Assembly: GCA_946886865.1 (NCBI GenBank)
Contig: CAMPJI010000002.1
Span: 1 to 64,000, forward strand
From: an uncultured Lysobacterales bacterium
Lineage (GTDB): Bacteria; Pseudomonadota; Gammaproteobacteria; Xanthomonadales; Xanthomonadaceae
Direction: 5' to 3'
DNA: 64,000 nt
The translations under genes and the position numbers were made by a program. Under the pieces are notes generated by a model, which worked only from the letters and a program-made list of their open reading frames with translations, was not told the DNA's origin and did not search any database. This document shows, piece after piece, positions 17,760-26,928 of the stretch. Each line of letters begins with the position of its first letter. Position 1 is the stretch's first letter.

Positions 17760-18230
17760 TCAGGCGGCGACGCCGGCCTGCCCCGCGGCCTGCTCCTGCT
17801 CCGTGGCGGCCCGCACGTCGGCGACTTCGATGGCGAAGTGCAGCGTCTGCCCGGCCAGCGGGTGGTTGCCGTCGACGGTGACCTGCTCGTCATCGACGCT
17901 GGCCACGCGCACCAGCACCGGGCCGCGGTCGGTCTTGGCCTCGAACTGCATGCCCGGCTGCACGTTGTCCACGCCCTGGAACGCGCTGCGCGGCACCGAC
18001 TGCACCAGGCCGTCGTGGCGCGGGCCATAGCCCTCGTCGGGCGCGACGTCGACCTTGAAGCTGTCGCCGGTCTTGCGGCCGGCCAGCGCCTTCTCCAGGC
18101 CGGGCACGATGTTGCCGGCGCCATGCAGGTAGCTCAGCGGCTGCTGTTCGGGCGACTGGTCGATGACCTCGCCCGCGTCATTGGTGAGGGTGTAGCGGAT
18201 CGAAGCAACGCAGCGATCGGCGATCTCCAT
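17760..18230 (-). CDS. FKBP-type peptidyl-prolyl cis-trans isomerase, SlyD-like
   Basis: Probable cytoplasmic prolyl isomerase and chaperone. The 156-residue protein has the SlyD arrangement: a split FKBP domain (about residues 1-70 and 120-145, with SYLHGAGNIVPGLEKAL) enclosing an IF chaperone insert (about 70-125, APDEGYGPRHDGLVQ, and GNHPLAGQTLHF at its end). It lacks SlyD's His/Cys-rich metal-binding tail and ends in an Ala/Gln-rich stretch. Start 18230 is chosen for the strong GGAGG upstream; an upstream in-frame ATG at 18281 would give an implausible extension. Confidence 0.93.
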   Translation of the reverse strand: MEIADRCVASIRYTLTNDAGEVIDQSPEQQPLSYLHGAGNIVPGLEKALAGRKTGDSFKVDVAPDEGYGPRHDGLVQSVPRSAFQGVDNVQPGMQFEAKTDRGPVLVRVASVDDEQVTVDGNHPLAGQTLHFAIEVADVRAATEQEQAAGQAGVAA

Positions 18231-18387
18231 GGGAAACCTCCAGAGGTTGGTTTGGAATGGGGGATGTGCCGGCAGACACACGGCAGCAAAGGATGCAGCC
18301 CGCCCACCCTAGGGAAACCGGGCCGCGATGACAACCGCGGGCGGGCGCGTGGCACCGACCCATCCGCCGCCGGCAGGCCGTGAAATG

Positions 18388-18416
18388 CAGAGCGCCCGGG
18401 CATGCCGGGCGCTCTG
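18388..18416 (-). terminator. Hairpin downstream of pilU
   Basis: A perfect 12-bp stem (18388-18399 with 18405-18416) around a 5-base loop lies 33 bases past the pilU stop. The tract that follows on the minus strand (CATTTCA) is only weakly T-rich, so termination efficiency is uncertain. Confidence 0.5.
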
Positions 18417-18448
18417 ATCAAAACCTGAACCGGTGACGTCGCGGTGGC

Positions 18449-19600
18449 TCAGCGTGCTTCGGCGACTTCCACGCCATCCATGCCCTGCGCCAGCGTGCGG
18501 GCGTCGCCGCCCTGCGCCAGCTTGATGCGCAGGCGCACCTCGTTCTGGCTGTCGGCGTAGCGCAGCGCATCCTCGTAGCTGATCTCGCCGGCCTGGTAGA
18601 GCTCGAACAGGGCCTGGTCGAAGGTCTTCATGCCCAGCTGCGTGGACTCCTTCATCACTTCCTTGAGCTTGTGGATCTCGCCGTCGCGGATGTAGTCCTG
18701 CACCAGCGGCGTGCCCAGCAGGATCTCCATCGCGACGCGGCGTGCCTTGCCGTCCGGGGTCGGGATCAGCTGCTGCGCGACCACGCCCTTGAGGTTAAGC
18801 GACAGGTCCATCAGCAGCTGGCCGCGGCGGTCCTCGGGGAAGAAGTTGATGATGCGGTCCATCGCCTGGTTGGCGTTGTTGGCGTGCAGCGTGCACAGCA
18901 CCAGGTGGCCGGTTTCGGCGAAGGCGATGGCGTGGTCCATGCCCTCGCGGGTGCGCACCTCGCCGATCATGATCACGTCCGGCGCCTGGCGCAGGGTGTT
19001 CTTGAGCGCGTTCTCCCAGGTGTCGGTATCGATGCCGACCTCGCGCTGGGTGATGATGCAGCCCTCGTGCTTGTGCACGAACTCGATCGGGTCCTCGATG
19101 GTGATGATGTGGCCGGTCGAGTTCTGGTTGCGGTAGCCGATCATCGCCGCCAGCGAGGTCGACTTGCCGGTGCCGGTGGCGCCGACGAAGATGATGATGC
19201 CGCGCTTGGTCATCGCCAGCGTCTTGATGATCGGCGGCAGGCTCAGCTCCTCGACCGTCGGGATCTTGGTCTCGATCCGGCGCAGCACCATGCCCACCTG
19301 GTTGCGCTGGTAGAAGCAGCTGACGCGGAAGCGGCCGACCCCGGTCACGCCGATGGCGAAGTTGGACTCGTGCGTCTTCTCGAACTCCTCGCGCTGGTGC
19401 GGGTTCATCACGTTGAGCACGAGGTCGCGGCTCTGCTGCGGCGTCAGCGGGTTCTGCGTGATCGGGCTGATCTTGCCGTTGACCTTCATCGACGGCGGCA
19501 TGCCCGCGGTGATGAACAGGTCCGACGCCTTCTGGTGCGCCATCAGCTTGAGGAAGGAGGTGAAGTCGATGCTGCTGCCGGTGGTGGCGCTGGTGTTCAT
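18449..19600 (-). CDS. pilU: Type IV pilus retraction ATPase PilU
   Basis: Accessory hexameric ATPase that works with PilT in pilus retraction. The 383-residue protein has the PilT/PilU N-terminal PAS-like domain, Walker A GATGTGKS, an Asp box EDPIEFVHKHEGCI, Walker B and His box (GHLVLCTLHANNANQAMDR). The PilU-type extended C-terminus (about residues 345-383) replaces PilT's AIRNLI motif. Start 19600 is chosen because the longer frame runs into the intergenic region. It follows pilT by 93 bases on the same strand. Confidence 0.95.
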   Translation of the reverse strand: MNTSATTGSSIDFTSFLKLMAHQKASDLFITAGMPPSMKVNGKISPITQNPLTPQQSRDLVLNVMNPHQREEFEKTHESNFAIGVTGVGRFRVSCFYQRNQVGMVLRRIETKIPTVEELSLPPIIKTLAMTKRGIIIFVGATGTGKSTSLAAMIGYRNQNSTGHIITIEDPIEFVHKHEGCIITQREVGIDTDTWENALKNTLRQAPDVIMIGEVRTREGMDHAIAFAETGHLVLCTLHANNANQAMDRIINFFPEDRRGQLLMDLSLNLKGVVAQQLIPTPDGKARRVAMEILLGTPLVQDYIRDGEIHKLKEVMKESTQLGMKTFDQALFELYQAGEISYEDALRYADSQNEVRLRIKLAQGGDARTLAQGMDGVEVAEAR

Positions 19601-19693
19601 GCGGATGCCTCCGTGAGGCGCTGGAGCCGTGTGCGGTTCAGGGCGCGCTGCGCCCATGCGTCTGGCCCCTCCAGCGAGGGGCCGCGTCTGCCG

Positions 19694-20731
19694 TCAATCG
19701 AACAGACGCTTGTCCTTGGCGTACTCGCGCGCCTGCTGGCGGGCGATGAGGCCGCGCTTGACCAGGTCCTGCAGGTGCTGGTCGAGCGTCATCATTCCGT
19801 ACTGCTGGCCGGTCTGGATCGCCGAGTACATCTGCGCGACCTTGTCCTCGCGGATCAGGTTACGGATGGCCGGGATGCCGACCATGATTTCCCACGCCGC
19901 GGTGCGGCCGCCGCCCACCTTCTTCAGCAGCGCCTGGCTGATCACCGCGCGCAGGGATTCGGACAGCATCGAGCGCACCATCGGCTTTTCGCCGGCGGGG
20001 AACACGTCGATGATGCGGTCGATGGTCTTGGCCGCCGAGCTGGTGTGCAGGGTGCCGAACACGAGGTGGCCGGTTTCCGCGGCGGTCAGCGCCAGGCGGA
20101 TCGTTTCGAGGTCACGCAACTCGCCGACCAGGATGTAGTCCGGGTCCTCGCGCAGCGCCGAGCGCAGGGCCTCGTTGAAGCCGTGCGTGTCGCGGTGCAC
20201 TTCGCGCTGGTTGATCAGGCACTTCTGCGAGGTGTGCACGAACTCGATCGGGTCCTCGACCGAGAGGATGTGCGCGTATTCGTTCTTGTTGACGTGGTCG
20301 AGCATCGCCGCCAGCGTCGTGGACTTGCCCGAGCCGGTCGGGCCGGTCACCAGGATCAGGCCCTGCGGCTGGTCGATCAGCTCCTTGAAGATGCGCGGGC
20401 AACCCAGGTCCTCGAGCGTCAGCACTTCGGAGGGAATGGTGCGGAACACCGCGCCGGCGCCGCGGTTCTGGTTGAACGCGTTGACGCGGAAGCGGGCCAG
20501 GCCGGGGATCTCGAACGAGAAGTCGACCTCGAGGAATTCCTCGTAGTCGCGCCGCTGCTTGTCCGACATGATGTCGTAGACCAGCGCGTGCACCTGCTTG
20601 TGGTCCAGCGCCGGGATGTTGATCCGGCGGACGTCGCCGTCGACGCGGATCATCGGCGGCAGGCCGGCCGACAGGTGAAGGTCGGATGCTTTGTTCTTGA
20701 CCGAAAACGCCAGAAGTTCGGCGATATCCAT
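19694..20731 (-). CDS. pilT: Type IV pilus twitching motility ATPase PilT
   Basis: Retraction motor of type IV pili, located at the cytoplasmic face of the pilus base. The 345-residue protein matches the usual PilT length and shows Walker A GPTGSGKS, the Asp box EDPIEFVHTSQKCL, Walker B, the His box GHLVFGTLHTSSAAKT and the PilT-specific AIRNLIRE motif needed for retraction. The ATG at 20731 gives the canonical MDIAELLAF N-terminus; the open frame upstream of it is not coding. It is divergent from yggS (85 bases apart). Confidence 0.97.
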   Translation of the reverse strand: MDIAELLAFSVKNKASDLHLSAGLPPMIRVDGDVRRINIPALDHKQVHALVYDIMSDKQRRDYEEFLEVDFSFEIPGLARFRVNAFNQNRGAGAVFRTIPSEVLTLEDLGCPRIFKELIDQPQGLILVTGPTGSGKSTTLAAMLDHVNKNEYAHILSVEDPIEFVHTSQKCLINQREVHRDTHGFNEALRSALREDPDYILVGELRDLETIRLALTAAETGHLVFGTLHTSSAAKTIDRIIDVFPAGEKPMVRSMLSESLRAVISQALLKKVGGGRTAAWEIMVGIPAIRNLIREDKVAQMYSAIQTGQQYGMMTLDQHLQDLVKRGLIARQQAREYAKDKRLFD

Positions 20732-20816
20732 GCGTGCTCCCCCGCAACGCGAATGGCCCATGACAGGCCTTGAACTGGAACGGTACAACCCCTGCGCGGC
20801 AGTATAGCCCTGAGTC

Positions 20817-21560
20817 ATGACCGCAAATCCAGCACTCCGAACCGGGAACCCCGACGTGTACGAACGCCGCCTGCACGAAGTCCTGCAACGCATTGATAAC
20901 GCGGCCCGGGACGCTGGACGGCCAGTGCCGCGGTTGTTGGCGGTGTCCAAGCGCCATAGTGGGACGGCAGTCTCGGAACTGGCCGCCGCCTGGGCGCGGC
21001 TGCAGCCCCCGGCGGTCGTGGCGCTGGGCGAGAACTACGTGCAGGAGGCGCTGGCCAAGCAGTCCGAACTGAACGCGCAACCGGCGCTGCCGGCCATCGA
21101 GTGGCACCTGATCGGCCACCTTCAGTCGAACAAGGCACGCGAGGCCGCCAGCGCCTTCGACTGGGTGCAGACCGTCGACCGCCGCCGGCTGGTGGAGGCG
21201 TTGGCCCGCTACCGGCCCGCGGACCGTCCGCCGCTGAACGTGCTGCTGCAGGTGAACGTCGACGACGAGCCGGGCAAGCACGGGTGCGCGCCCGACGCGG
21301 TGATGGACCTGGCCGACGCCGTCGCCGCCCACCCGTCGCTTCGCCTGCGCGGCCTGATGGCCATTCCCGCGCCGCATGACGACCTCGAACGCCGCCGACC
21401 CGCATTCGCGCGGATGCGTGCGTTGTTCGGGGAACTGCAGGCCGCGCACCCCGGCGTGGATACGCTTTCGATGGGCATGAGCGACGACCTGGAGGTCGCG
21501 GTCGCCGAGGGCGCGACCATGGTGCGCGTGGGGACGGCGTTGTTCGGGGCTAGGGGCTAG
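20817..21560 (+). CDS. PLP homeostasis protein, YggS/PLPBP family
   Basis: Pyridoxal-5'-phosphate-binding protein thought to buffer PLP and affect amino-acid pools. The 247-residue protein has the single TIM-barrel-like fold with the PLP lysine at Lys45 (LLAVSKRHS), GENYVQEAL, the WHLIGHLQSNK motif and SMGMSDDLEVAVAEG near the end. The gene is divergent from pilT and 61 bases before proC, an arrangement conserved in gamma-proteobacteria. TATAGC at 20803-20808 lies only 8 bases before the ATG, so the mRNA may be leaderless. Confidence 0.94.
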   Translation: MTANPALRTGNPDVYERRLHEVLQRIDNAARDAGRPVPRLLAVSKRHSGTAVSELAAAWARLQPPAVVALGENYVQEALAKQSELNAQPALPAIEWHLIGHLQSNKAREAASAFDWVQTVDRRRLVEALARYRPADRPPLNVLLQVNVDDEPGKHGCAPDAVMDLADAVAAHPSLRLRGLMAIPAPHDDLERRRPAFARMRALFGELQAAHPGVDTLSMGMSDDLEVAVAEGATMVRVGTALFGARG

Positions 21561-21621
21561 GGCCTGACCCCTTCGCTCCATCCCCTACACTGGCCGGCCT
21601 CCCATCCCCACGAGGAGTGCC

Positions 21622-22467
21622 ATGACCTCCGAGCCCAACGCCTCGCCCGCCCTGCCTACCGTCGCCTTCGTCGGGGGCGGCAACATGGCCCGCAGCCTGA
21701 TCGGCGGCATGGTCGCGCGGGGCGCGGACCCCTCGAACATCCGCGTCGCCGAACCCGATGACGCCACCCGCGAGGCACTGCGCGCGGACTTCGGCGTCTG
21801 CGTTTTCCCCGAGGCGCACGAAGCCGCCGACGGCGCGGCGATCTGGGTATTCGCGGTCAAGCCGCAGGTCATGCGCGTGGTCTGCAACGGCCTGCAGGCG
21901 GTCGCCGGTGCACACCCGCCGCTGGCGATCTCGGTGGCGGCCGGCATCACCAGCGAGCAGATGAACCGCTGGCTGGGCGGCGCGGCCGCGGTGGTGCGCA
22001 GCATGCCCAACACGCCGGCGCTGCTGGGCGCCGGCGTGACCGGCCTGTTCGCCAGTCCCGGGGTGTCGGCCGAGCAGCGCGCGCAGGCCGACGCCCTGCT
22101 GGGCGCGGTCGGGCAGACGGTATGGATCGACGACGAAGCGCAGATGGATGCCGTAACCGCGGTGTCCGGCAGCGGACCGGCCTATGTGTTCCTGCTGGCC
22201 GAGGCGATGCAGGCCGCCGGCGAGGCACAGGGCCTGCCGGCGGATGCCGCGCGCACACTGGCCACGCACACGCTGATGGGCGCGGCGCGCATGCTGGTCG
22301 AGTCGGGCGAGCCCGCCGACGTGCTGCGCAAGCGCGTCACCTCGCCCGGCGGCACCACCCAGGCCGCGATCGAGACCTTCGAATCCGGCGGCCTGCGCAC
22401 CCTGGTCGACGATGCCGTTTCCGCCGCCACCCGCCGCGGGCGCGAGCTGTCCGCGGCCAACGACTGA
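21622..22467 (+). CDS. proC: Pyrroline-5-carboxylate reductase
   Basis: Last enzyme of proline synthesis, reducing 1-pyrroline-5-carboxylate with NAD(P)H. The 281-residue protein has the Rossmann dinucleotide-binding motif FVGGGNMARSLIGG near the N-terminus and the signature VSGSGPAYVFLLAEAM and PGGTTQAAIETFE towards the C-terminus. GAGGAG lies upstream of the ATG, and TACACT at 21587-21592 is a possible -10 box. It follows yggS and is 7 bases before a lipoprotein gene. Confidence 0.96.
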   Translation: MTSEPNASPALPTVAFVGGGNMARSLIGGMVARGADPSNIRVAEPDDATREALRADFGVCVFPEAHEAADGAAIWVFAVKPQVMRVVCNGLQAVAGAHPPLAISVAAGITSEQMNRWLGGAAAVVRSMPNTPALLGAGVTGLFASPGVSAEQRAQADALLGAVGQTVWIDDEAQMDAVTAVSGSGPAYVFLLAEAMQAAGEAQGLPADAARTLATHTLMGAARMLVESGEPADVLRKRVTSPGGTTQAAIETFESGGLRTLVDDAVSAATRRGRELSAAND

Positions 22468-22474
22468 GGTCCCC

Positions 22475-22984
22475 ATGCGCACCCTGACCGTCCCGAAGCC
22501 GGCGTACAGTGCGGCTGCCCTGGCCCTGCTCCTGGCAATCGGCACCACCGGCTGCGGCCGCGAGCCCTCGGCGATGTCCGACACGGCCGCCCCCGCCGGC
22601 AACGCGATGCAGGAGGCCACGGTCCGCAGTGGCGACGTCACCGTCCGCGCCAGCGTGCTGCCGACCACGGCGATGTCCGAGGCGGTGGCCGCGCAGTACG
22701 GGATCCAGCGCGATCCCGGCAGCGTGATGCTGCTGGTCGGGGTGCGGCAGGGTCCGGACATGCAGGAGACCGCGCTGCCGGCCACGATCACCGCCACCGT
22801 CACGGACCTGCGCGGCGTGCGCCAATCGCTGGAGTTGCGCGAAGTCCGCAGCGGCGACCTGGTCGATTACGTCGGCGTCGCCCGGGTGTCGCCGCCGGAC
22901 ACGTTGCGGTTCGACCTCGACATCCGGCGCGAGGGCGGCGCGACGCAGACGATGCAGTTCACGCGCGACATTTTTCCGCGTTGA
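22475..22984 (+). CDS. DUF4426-like lipoprotein
   Basis: A 169-residue predicted lipoprotein of unknown function. It has an N-terminal hydrophobic segment ending in a plausible, though not ideal, lipobox (AIGTTGC), then a beta-rich domain that ends with the TMQFTRDIFPR stretch. DUF4426 proteins typically follow proC in gamma-proteobacteria, which matches its place 7 bases after proC. No catalytic motif is seen. The start ATG 22475 lies just after the proC stop; a longer frame would overlap proC. Confidence 0.8.
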   Translation: MRTLTVPKPAYSAAALALLLAIGTTGCGREPSAMSDTAAPAGNAMQEATVRSGDVTVRASVLPTTAMSEAVAAQYGIQRDPGSVMLLVGVRQGPDMQETALPATITATVTDLRGVRQSLELREVRSGDLVDYVGVARVSPPDTLRFDLDIRREGGATQTMQFTRDIFPR

Positions 22985-23040
22985 GCGCGCCTGGCCGCGC
23001 GGACTGACCACCCCGCATCCCGTCAGTCCGCGTGGCGCGC
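22985..23040. terminator. Inverted repeat between convergent genes
   Basis: GCGGACTGAC near 22999-23008 is complemented by GTCAGTCCGC at 23022-23031, with flanking GCGCGCC/GGCGCGC segments extending the pairing. It lies between the stops of the lipoprotein and BtuF-like genes, with one arm overlapping the latter's stop codon. No T tract follows, so a bidirectional terminator is only likely. Confidence 0.45.
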
Positions 23041-23829
23041 CGACCATTGCCGGATGATGCCGGCGATCGCGGCGACGCCATCGGTCAGCGCGGCGGGACC
23101 GGGCTGCAGGATCAGCGGCGACTTCACTTCGTGCAGCTCGCCGTCGCGGACCGCGGGGATCGCGTCCCAGCCCGGCCGGGCCGCCACTTTGCCGGGCTGG
23201 AACTTCTTGCCGCACCACGAGCCGATGACGATGTCCGGCGCGCGCCGCACCACCTCGTCGCCGTCGGCCAGGATGCGCGCCTTGGCCAGCGGCTCGGCCG
23301 CGCGCTCGGGGAAGATGTCGTCGCCACCGGCGATCCGCACCAGTTCGGCGACCCACTGGATGCCGGTGATCAGCGGTTCGTCCCACTCTTCGAAGTACAC
23401 CTTCGGCCGGCGCGGGAGCCGCGCGGCATCGGCGGCGATGGCATCCAACCCGCGCCGCAACCCGTCGGCATAGGCATCCGCACGGTCGCCAGCGCCCACC
23501 AGCGCGCCCAGGCGGCGGATGTAATCCAGCGTGCCGTCCACGCTGCGGTGGTTGCTGATCCACACCTCGATGCCTTGCCGGATCAGCTCGGCGGCGATGT
23601 CGGCCTGGATATCGGAAAAGCCGATGACGAAGTCGGGCCGCAAGTCGAGGATCTGCCCGATCTTCGCGCTGGTGAACGCGCTGACCTTGGGCTTCTCCTT
23701 GCGTGCGATCGGCGGGCGCACGGTGAAGCCGCTGATGCCGACGATGCGGTGCGCCTCACCCAGCGCGTACAGCGTTTCGGTGGGCTCTTCGGTAAGGCAG
23801 ACGATGCGTTGCGGACCCATGGACATCAC
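23023..23829 (-). CDS. BtuF-like periplasmic-binding-fold protein without signal peptide
   Basis: Class III substrate-binding-protein fold of 268 residues, similar to vitamin B12/siderophore binding proteins (opening IVCLTEEPTETLYALGE, the RPDFVIGFSDIQ lobe link, and the long connecting helix). It begins directly with the fold and has no signal peptide or lipobox. No permease or ATPase gene adjoins it. Start could be 23829 or the ATG at 23820. It may be cytoplasmic, or exported by another route; the ligand cannot be read from the sequence. Confidence 0.82.
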   Translation of the reverse strand: MMSMGPQRIVCLTEEPTETLYALGEAHRIVGISGFTVRPPIARKEKPKVSAFTSAKIGQILDLRPDFVIGFSDIQADIAAELIRQGIEVWISNHRSVDGTLDYIRRLGALVGAGDRADAYADGLRRGLDAIAADAARLPRRPKVYFEEWDEPLITGIQWVAELVRIAGGDDIFPERAAEPLAKARILADGDEVVRRAPDIVIGSWCGKKFQPGKVAARPGWDAIPAVRDGELHEVKSPLILQPGPAALTDGVAAIAGIIRQWSARHAD

Positions 23830-23865
23830 CGGTGGCGGAACCCGGCCATTGTCGCAGGCCGCGCT

Positions 23866-25356
23866 TCACGCGTTGACGTAACGGTTCCGGCCGCTGCGCT
23901 TGGCCGCGTAGCAGGCGGCATCGGCTTTGCCCAGCGCGTCGTCGAGGTCGACCGCATGCAGGGTGGGCGCGATCCCGATGCTGACGCCCAGGCCGGCGAA
24001 GCGGGCATCGGACGCCGCCACGCGCGCGACCTCGTCCAGCACGCGCGCGGCCACCAGCTCGGCGGCGCGCTGCTTGTCGTTGAGCAGCAGGACCGCGAAC
24101 TCGTCCCCACCCAGCCGCGCGACCACGTCCACGTCGCGGGCGCACCGGCGCAGCGCATCGGCGATGCCGCGCAGGGCGGCGTCGCCGGCCTCGTGGCCGT
24201 GCCCGTCGTTGATCGCCTTGAACCCGTCCAGGTCCATGAACAGCAACCAGCCATAACCGCCCAGCGACTCGGTCACCGCCGCCGCCATCGCGCGCCGGTT
24301 GGCCAAGCCGGTCAACGGGTCCGTGCCGGCCATGCGACGCAGTTCCTCGTTGAGGCCCTGCAACTCGGTGATGTCGATGGCAGCGCCTCGATAGCCGAGG
24401 AACTCGCCGTCGCGTGACCACCGCGCACGGGCGCTGTTGCTGAGGACGCGACGCTCGCCATCGGCACTGATCGCCAGCAGGCGCTGGCCACTGAAGTCCG
24501 TGCGGGTGGCGAGCGGGTCGACGGCGGAGTCGCGTGCATGTTCGGGCAGCAGCCGCCGTGCGATCTCTACCGGCGTCGCGCCGATCATCGTCTCCGTCGT
24601 AAGGCCGAATGCTTCGCCGAAGCCGGGCGAGACGTGCGTGAGGCGATCGTCGGCGTCCGTTTCCCAGAACCAGTCCGCGGCCACCAGCGCGAAGTCGGCG
24701 AAGCGCTCTTTCTGCAGGGTGGCGATGCGCAGCAGCTCGGCCTCGCGTCGGCGCGATCGCTCCAGGCCGTCCAGCAGGCTGCGGTAGCTGCGCATGAAGT
24801 ACATCCCGAACGCCGCACCCACCACGCACATCGCCAGCGGCACGCGGTAGCCCGCGCTCGCAATCCATGCCGGGTTCAGCGGCACCCATGCGGGCGCGTC
24901 CGACCGCGCCAGGGCGAATGCGCCCAGCACGATGGCCAATGCGGCGCCCGCCCACCACAGGCCCTGGCGGCCGGGCAGCACCAGCGTCGCCAGCAGCACG
25001 AACAGGGGCAGCACCATCGCCCCGCCGGTCGCCCGCCCTCCGCTGGCGGCCATGAGCGTGCCGATACCGAGCACCGTCGCGCCCAGCACCGCATGGCCGA
25101 ACAGGGCGGTGTCCCCCCGATGCCGGAATACGAGCATCAGCCCCAGCAGGATCGCGGCCACGCCGAGCATGAACCACCCGAAGGAGCCGCCCATCGCCAG
25201 CTCCATGGCCCCCATGCCGCCGAGCAGCAGCGCGGCGGTGAGAGCGGTCAGCAGCACACCGGTGGCGCGGGCACGTGCCTCGTGCTCAGCGGGGAAGCGC
25301 TCGGGTGGCAACCACCAGGCGGACGATCCGATCGATCCCATCATGGCCCTCTTCAA
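23866..25356 (-). CDS. Membrane-bound PAS-GGDEF diguanylate cyclase
   Basis: Predicted cyclic-di-GMP synthase of 496 residues. The N-terminal 180 residues hold about six membrane helices, forming an integral membrane sensor; then comes a PAS domain (about 195-320, WFWETDADDRLTHVSPGF) and a C-terminal GGDEF domain (about 330-495). The active-site motif GGDEF is intact at about residues 416-420. An inhibitory I-site RDVD lies five residues before it, so product inhibition is expected. The gene precedes the BtuF-like gene by 36 bases on the same strand. No EAL domain. Confidence 0.92.
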   Translation of the reverse strand: MKRAMMGSIGSSAWWLPPERFPAEHEARARATGVLLTALTAALLLGGMGAMELAMGGSFGWFMLGVAAILLGLMLVFRHRGDTALFGHAVLGATVLGIGTLMAASGGRATGGAMVLPLFVLLATLVLPGRQGLWWAGAALAIVLGAFALARSDAPAWVPLNPAWIASAGYRVPLAMCVVGAAFGMYFMRSYRSLLDGLERSRRREAELLRIATLQKERFADFALVAADWFWETDADDRLTHVSPGFGEAFGLTTETMIGATPVEIARRLLPEHARDSAVDPLATRTDFSGQRLLAISADGERRVLSNSARARWSRDGEFLGYRGAAIDITELQGLNEELRRMAGTDPLTGLANRRAMAAAVTESLGGYGWLLFMDLDGFKAINDGHGHEAGDAALRGIADALRRCARDVDVVARLGGDEFAVLLLNDKQRAAELVAARVLDEVARVAASDARFAGLGVSIGIAPTLHAVDLDDALGKADAACYAAKRSGRNRYVNA

Positions 25357-25460
25357 CGCCTGCGACCGGGCACGGCATGGGTGACCGCCGGCGGCGGGTC
25401 CCGGGCATTAACGTCCGACAGGCGTGAATCTGAAGTCGGCGTGCCGGCACGCCCGGCGGC

Positions 25461-26075
25461 TCAGGGATAGAGCATCCGCACGGACCACTCGCCCGCGACG
25501 TCGGACTCATAGAGGTGGCGCTCGTGCAGGCGGAACTGCGCGCCGTACCAGAACTCGATGCGCTCGGGACGCACGCGCAGGCCTGTCCAGCGCGGCGGAC
25601 GCGGTACGTCACGGCCTTCGAACTCCTGCTCGACCTGCGCGATGCGTTCGGCGAAGCGCGACGGCGGGTCCAGCGTCTCGGACTGCTTGGAGGCCCACGC
25701 ACCGACCTGGCTGCCGCGCGGGCGCGTGGCGAAGTAGGCGTCGGCCTCCTCGTCGGACACGATTTCGACCGGCCCCTCGATGCGCACCTGCACGCCGCCT
25801 TCCACCCGCGGCCAGTGGAACAGCAGCGCCGCGTGCGGGTTGGCCTGCAGCTCGCGGCCCTTGCGTCCGTCCAGGTGGGTGTAGAAGACGAACCCGCGGG
25901 CGTCGTGCGCCTTCAGCAGCACGGTGCGCGCCGCCGGCCTCGCGTCCAGGCCGGCGGTGGCGACCACCATCGCGGTCGGGTCGGGCTCACCGGCCGCAGC
26001 GGCCTGGGCGAACAATCGGTCGAACGTGGCCAGCGCTTCGGCCAGCAGGGCGGGCGGTACGGGATGCGTCGTCAT
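25461..26075 (-). CDS. pdxH: Pyridoxamine 5'-phosphate oxidase
   Basis: FMN-dependent oxidase making pyridoxal 5'-phosphate in B6 synthesis and salvage. The 204-residue protein has the FMN-binding split-barrel: [35 protein letters not shown] and the C-terminal [18 protein letters not shown] motif. It is slightly shorter than the E. coli enzyme at the N-terminus. The ATG at 26075 is just 17 bases from the divergent kinase ATG at 26093, so the two genes' promoters must overlap or lie inside each other's coding regions. Confidence 0.95.
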   Translation of the reverse strand: MTTHPVPPALLAEALATFDRLFAQAAAAGEPDPTAMVVATAGLDARPAARTVLLKAHDARGFVFYTHLDGRKGRELQANPHAALLFHWPRVEGGVQVRIEGPVEIVSDEEADAYFATRPRGSQVGAWASKQSETLDPPSRFAERIAQVEQEFEGRDVPRPPRWTGLRVRPERIEFWYGAQFRLHERHLYESDVAGEWSVRMLYP

Positions 26076-26092
26076 CGGCCTATTGTGTGCGC

Positions 26093-26896
26093 ATGTCCGC
26101 GCCCCCGCACCCCTCCACCGGTTACGCCCCCGCGTTCGTCCAGCGCGTGGACGGCTGGATGCGCCAGTCCGGCCACCGCGTCTGCGCACTGGCGGGCCTG
26201 CAGGGCACGGGCAAGTCGACGCTCGGCGCGCAACTGGCCGCGCAGGCCCGCTCGCGCGGCGAGCGCCTGGTGGTGCTGTCCATCGACGACTTCTACCTGG
26301 GCCGGCGCGAACGCCTGCGACTGGGTCGGACCATGCACCCGCTGCTGGCCACGCGCGGGCCGCCCGGCACGCACGATGTCGCGCTCGCCTGCGAGGTGAT
26401 CGACGACCTCGTGGCCGGCCGCGCCACGCGCCTGCCGCGCTTCGACAAGATCGCCGACCGTCGCCTGCCGCCTTCACGCTGGCCGCAGGCGACGGCCGAC
26501 CGCGTGCTGCTGGAGGGGTGGTTCCTCAAGGCCCCACCGCAAGCGCGCGAAGCACTGGTCGAGCCGGTCAACGCACTGGAGCGCCTGGACGACCCGGACG
26601 GCACGTGGCGCGCATGGTGCAACCGCGCGCTCGCCGAGGACTGCCCGGCCCTGTGGCAACGCCTGCCGTGGCTGCTGTTCCTGCAGGGCCCGGGGTTCGA
26701 CACCGTGCCCACGTGGCGGTGGCAGCAGGAGCAGACGCTGCAGGCTGCCCACCCGGGGCGCACCACCATGTCGCATGCGCAGGTGATGCGCTTCGTGCAG
26801 TTCTTCGAGCGCGTTAGCCGGCATGCGCTGGCGACGCTGCCGGCCATCGCGCAGCGCACGGTCCAGCTCGATGCCCTACGGCGGCCACTCGACTGA
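26093..26896 (+). CDS. P-loop kinase, D-glycerate 3-kinase-like
   Basis: A 267-residue P-loop phosphotransferase. The Walker A motif is GLQGTGKS at residues 35-42 and is followed by a Walker B-like [11 protein letters not shown] (about 63-73), the [14 protein letters not shown] segment and [13 protein letters not shown]. This arrangement is that of the glycerate-kinase (GLYK/YfdC-like) group related to uridine and pantothenate kinases. No glycerate pathway genes adjoin it, so the true substrate is uncertain. It is divergent from pdxH by 17 bases and convergent with dodecin. Confidence 0.82.
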   Translation: MSAPPHPSTGYAPAFVQRVDGWMRQSGHRVCALAGLQGTGKSTLGAQLAAQARSRGERLVVLSIDDFYLGRRERLRLGRTMHPLLATRGPPGTHDVALACEVIDDLVAGRATRLPRFDKIADRRLPPSRWPQATADRVLLEGWFLKAPPQAREALVEPVNALERLDDPDGTWRAWCNRALAEDCPALWQRLPWLLFLQGPGFDTVPTWRWQQEQTLQAAHPGRTTMSHAQVMRFVQFFERVSRHALATLPAIAQRTVQLDALRRPLD

Positions 26897-26928
26897 GCGG
26901 ACGCCGTCCGGGGGCGTGGGGCGATGCA

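Noticed and set aside
18671..20773. 700-codon plus-strand open frame across pilU and pilT
   Set aside because: Both underlying genes have complete ATPase motifs on the minus strand; the plus-strand frame is rich in Arg/His/Ala and crosses the gap between two genes.
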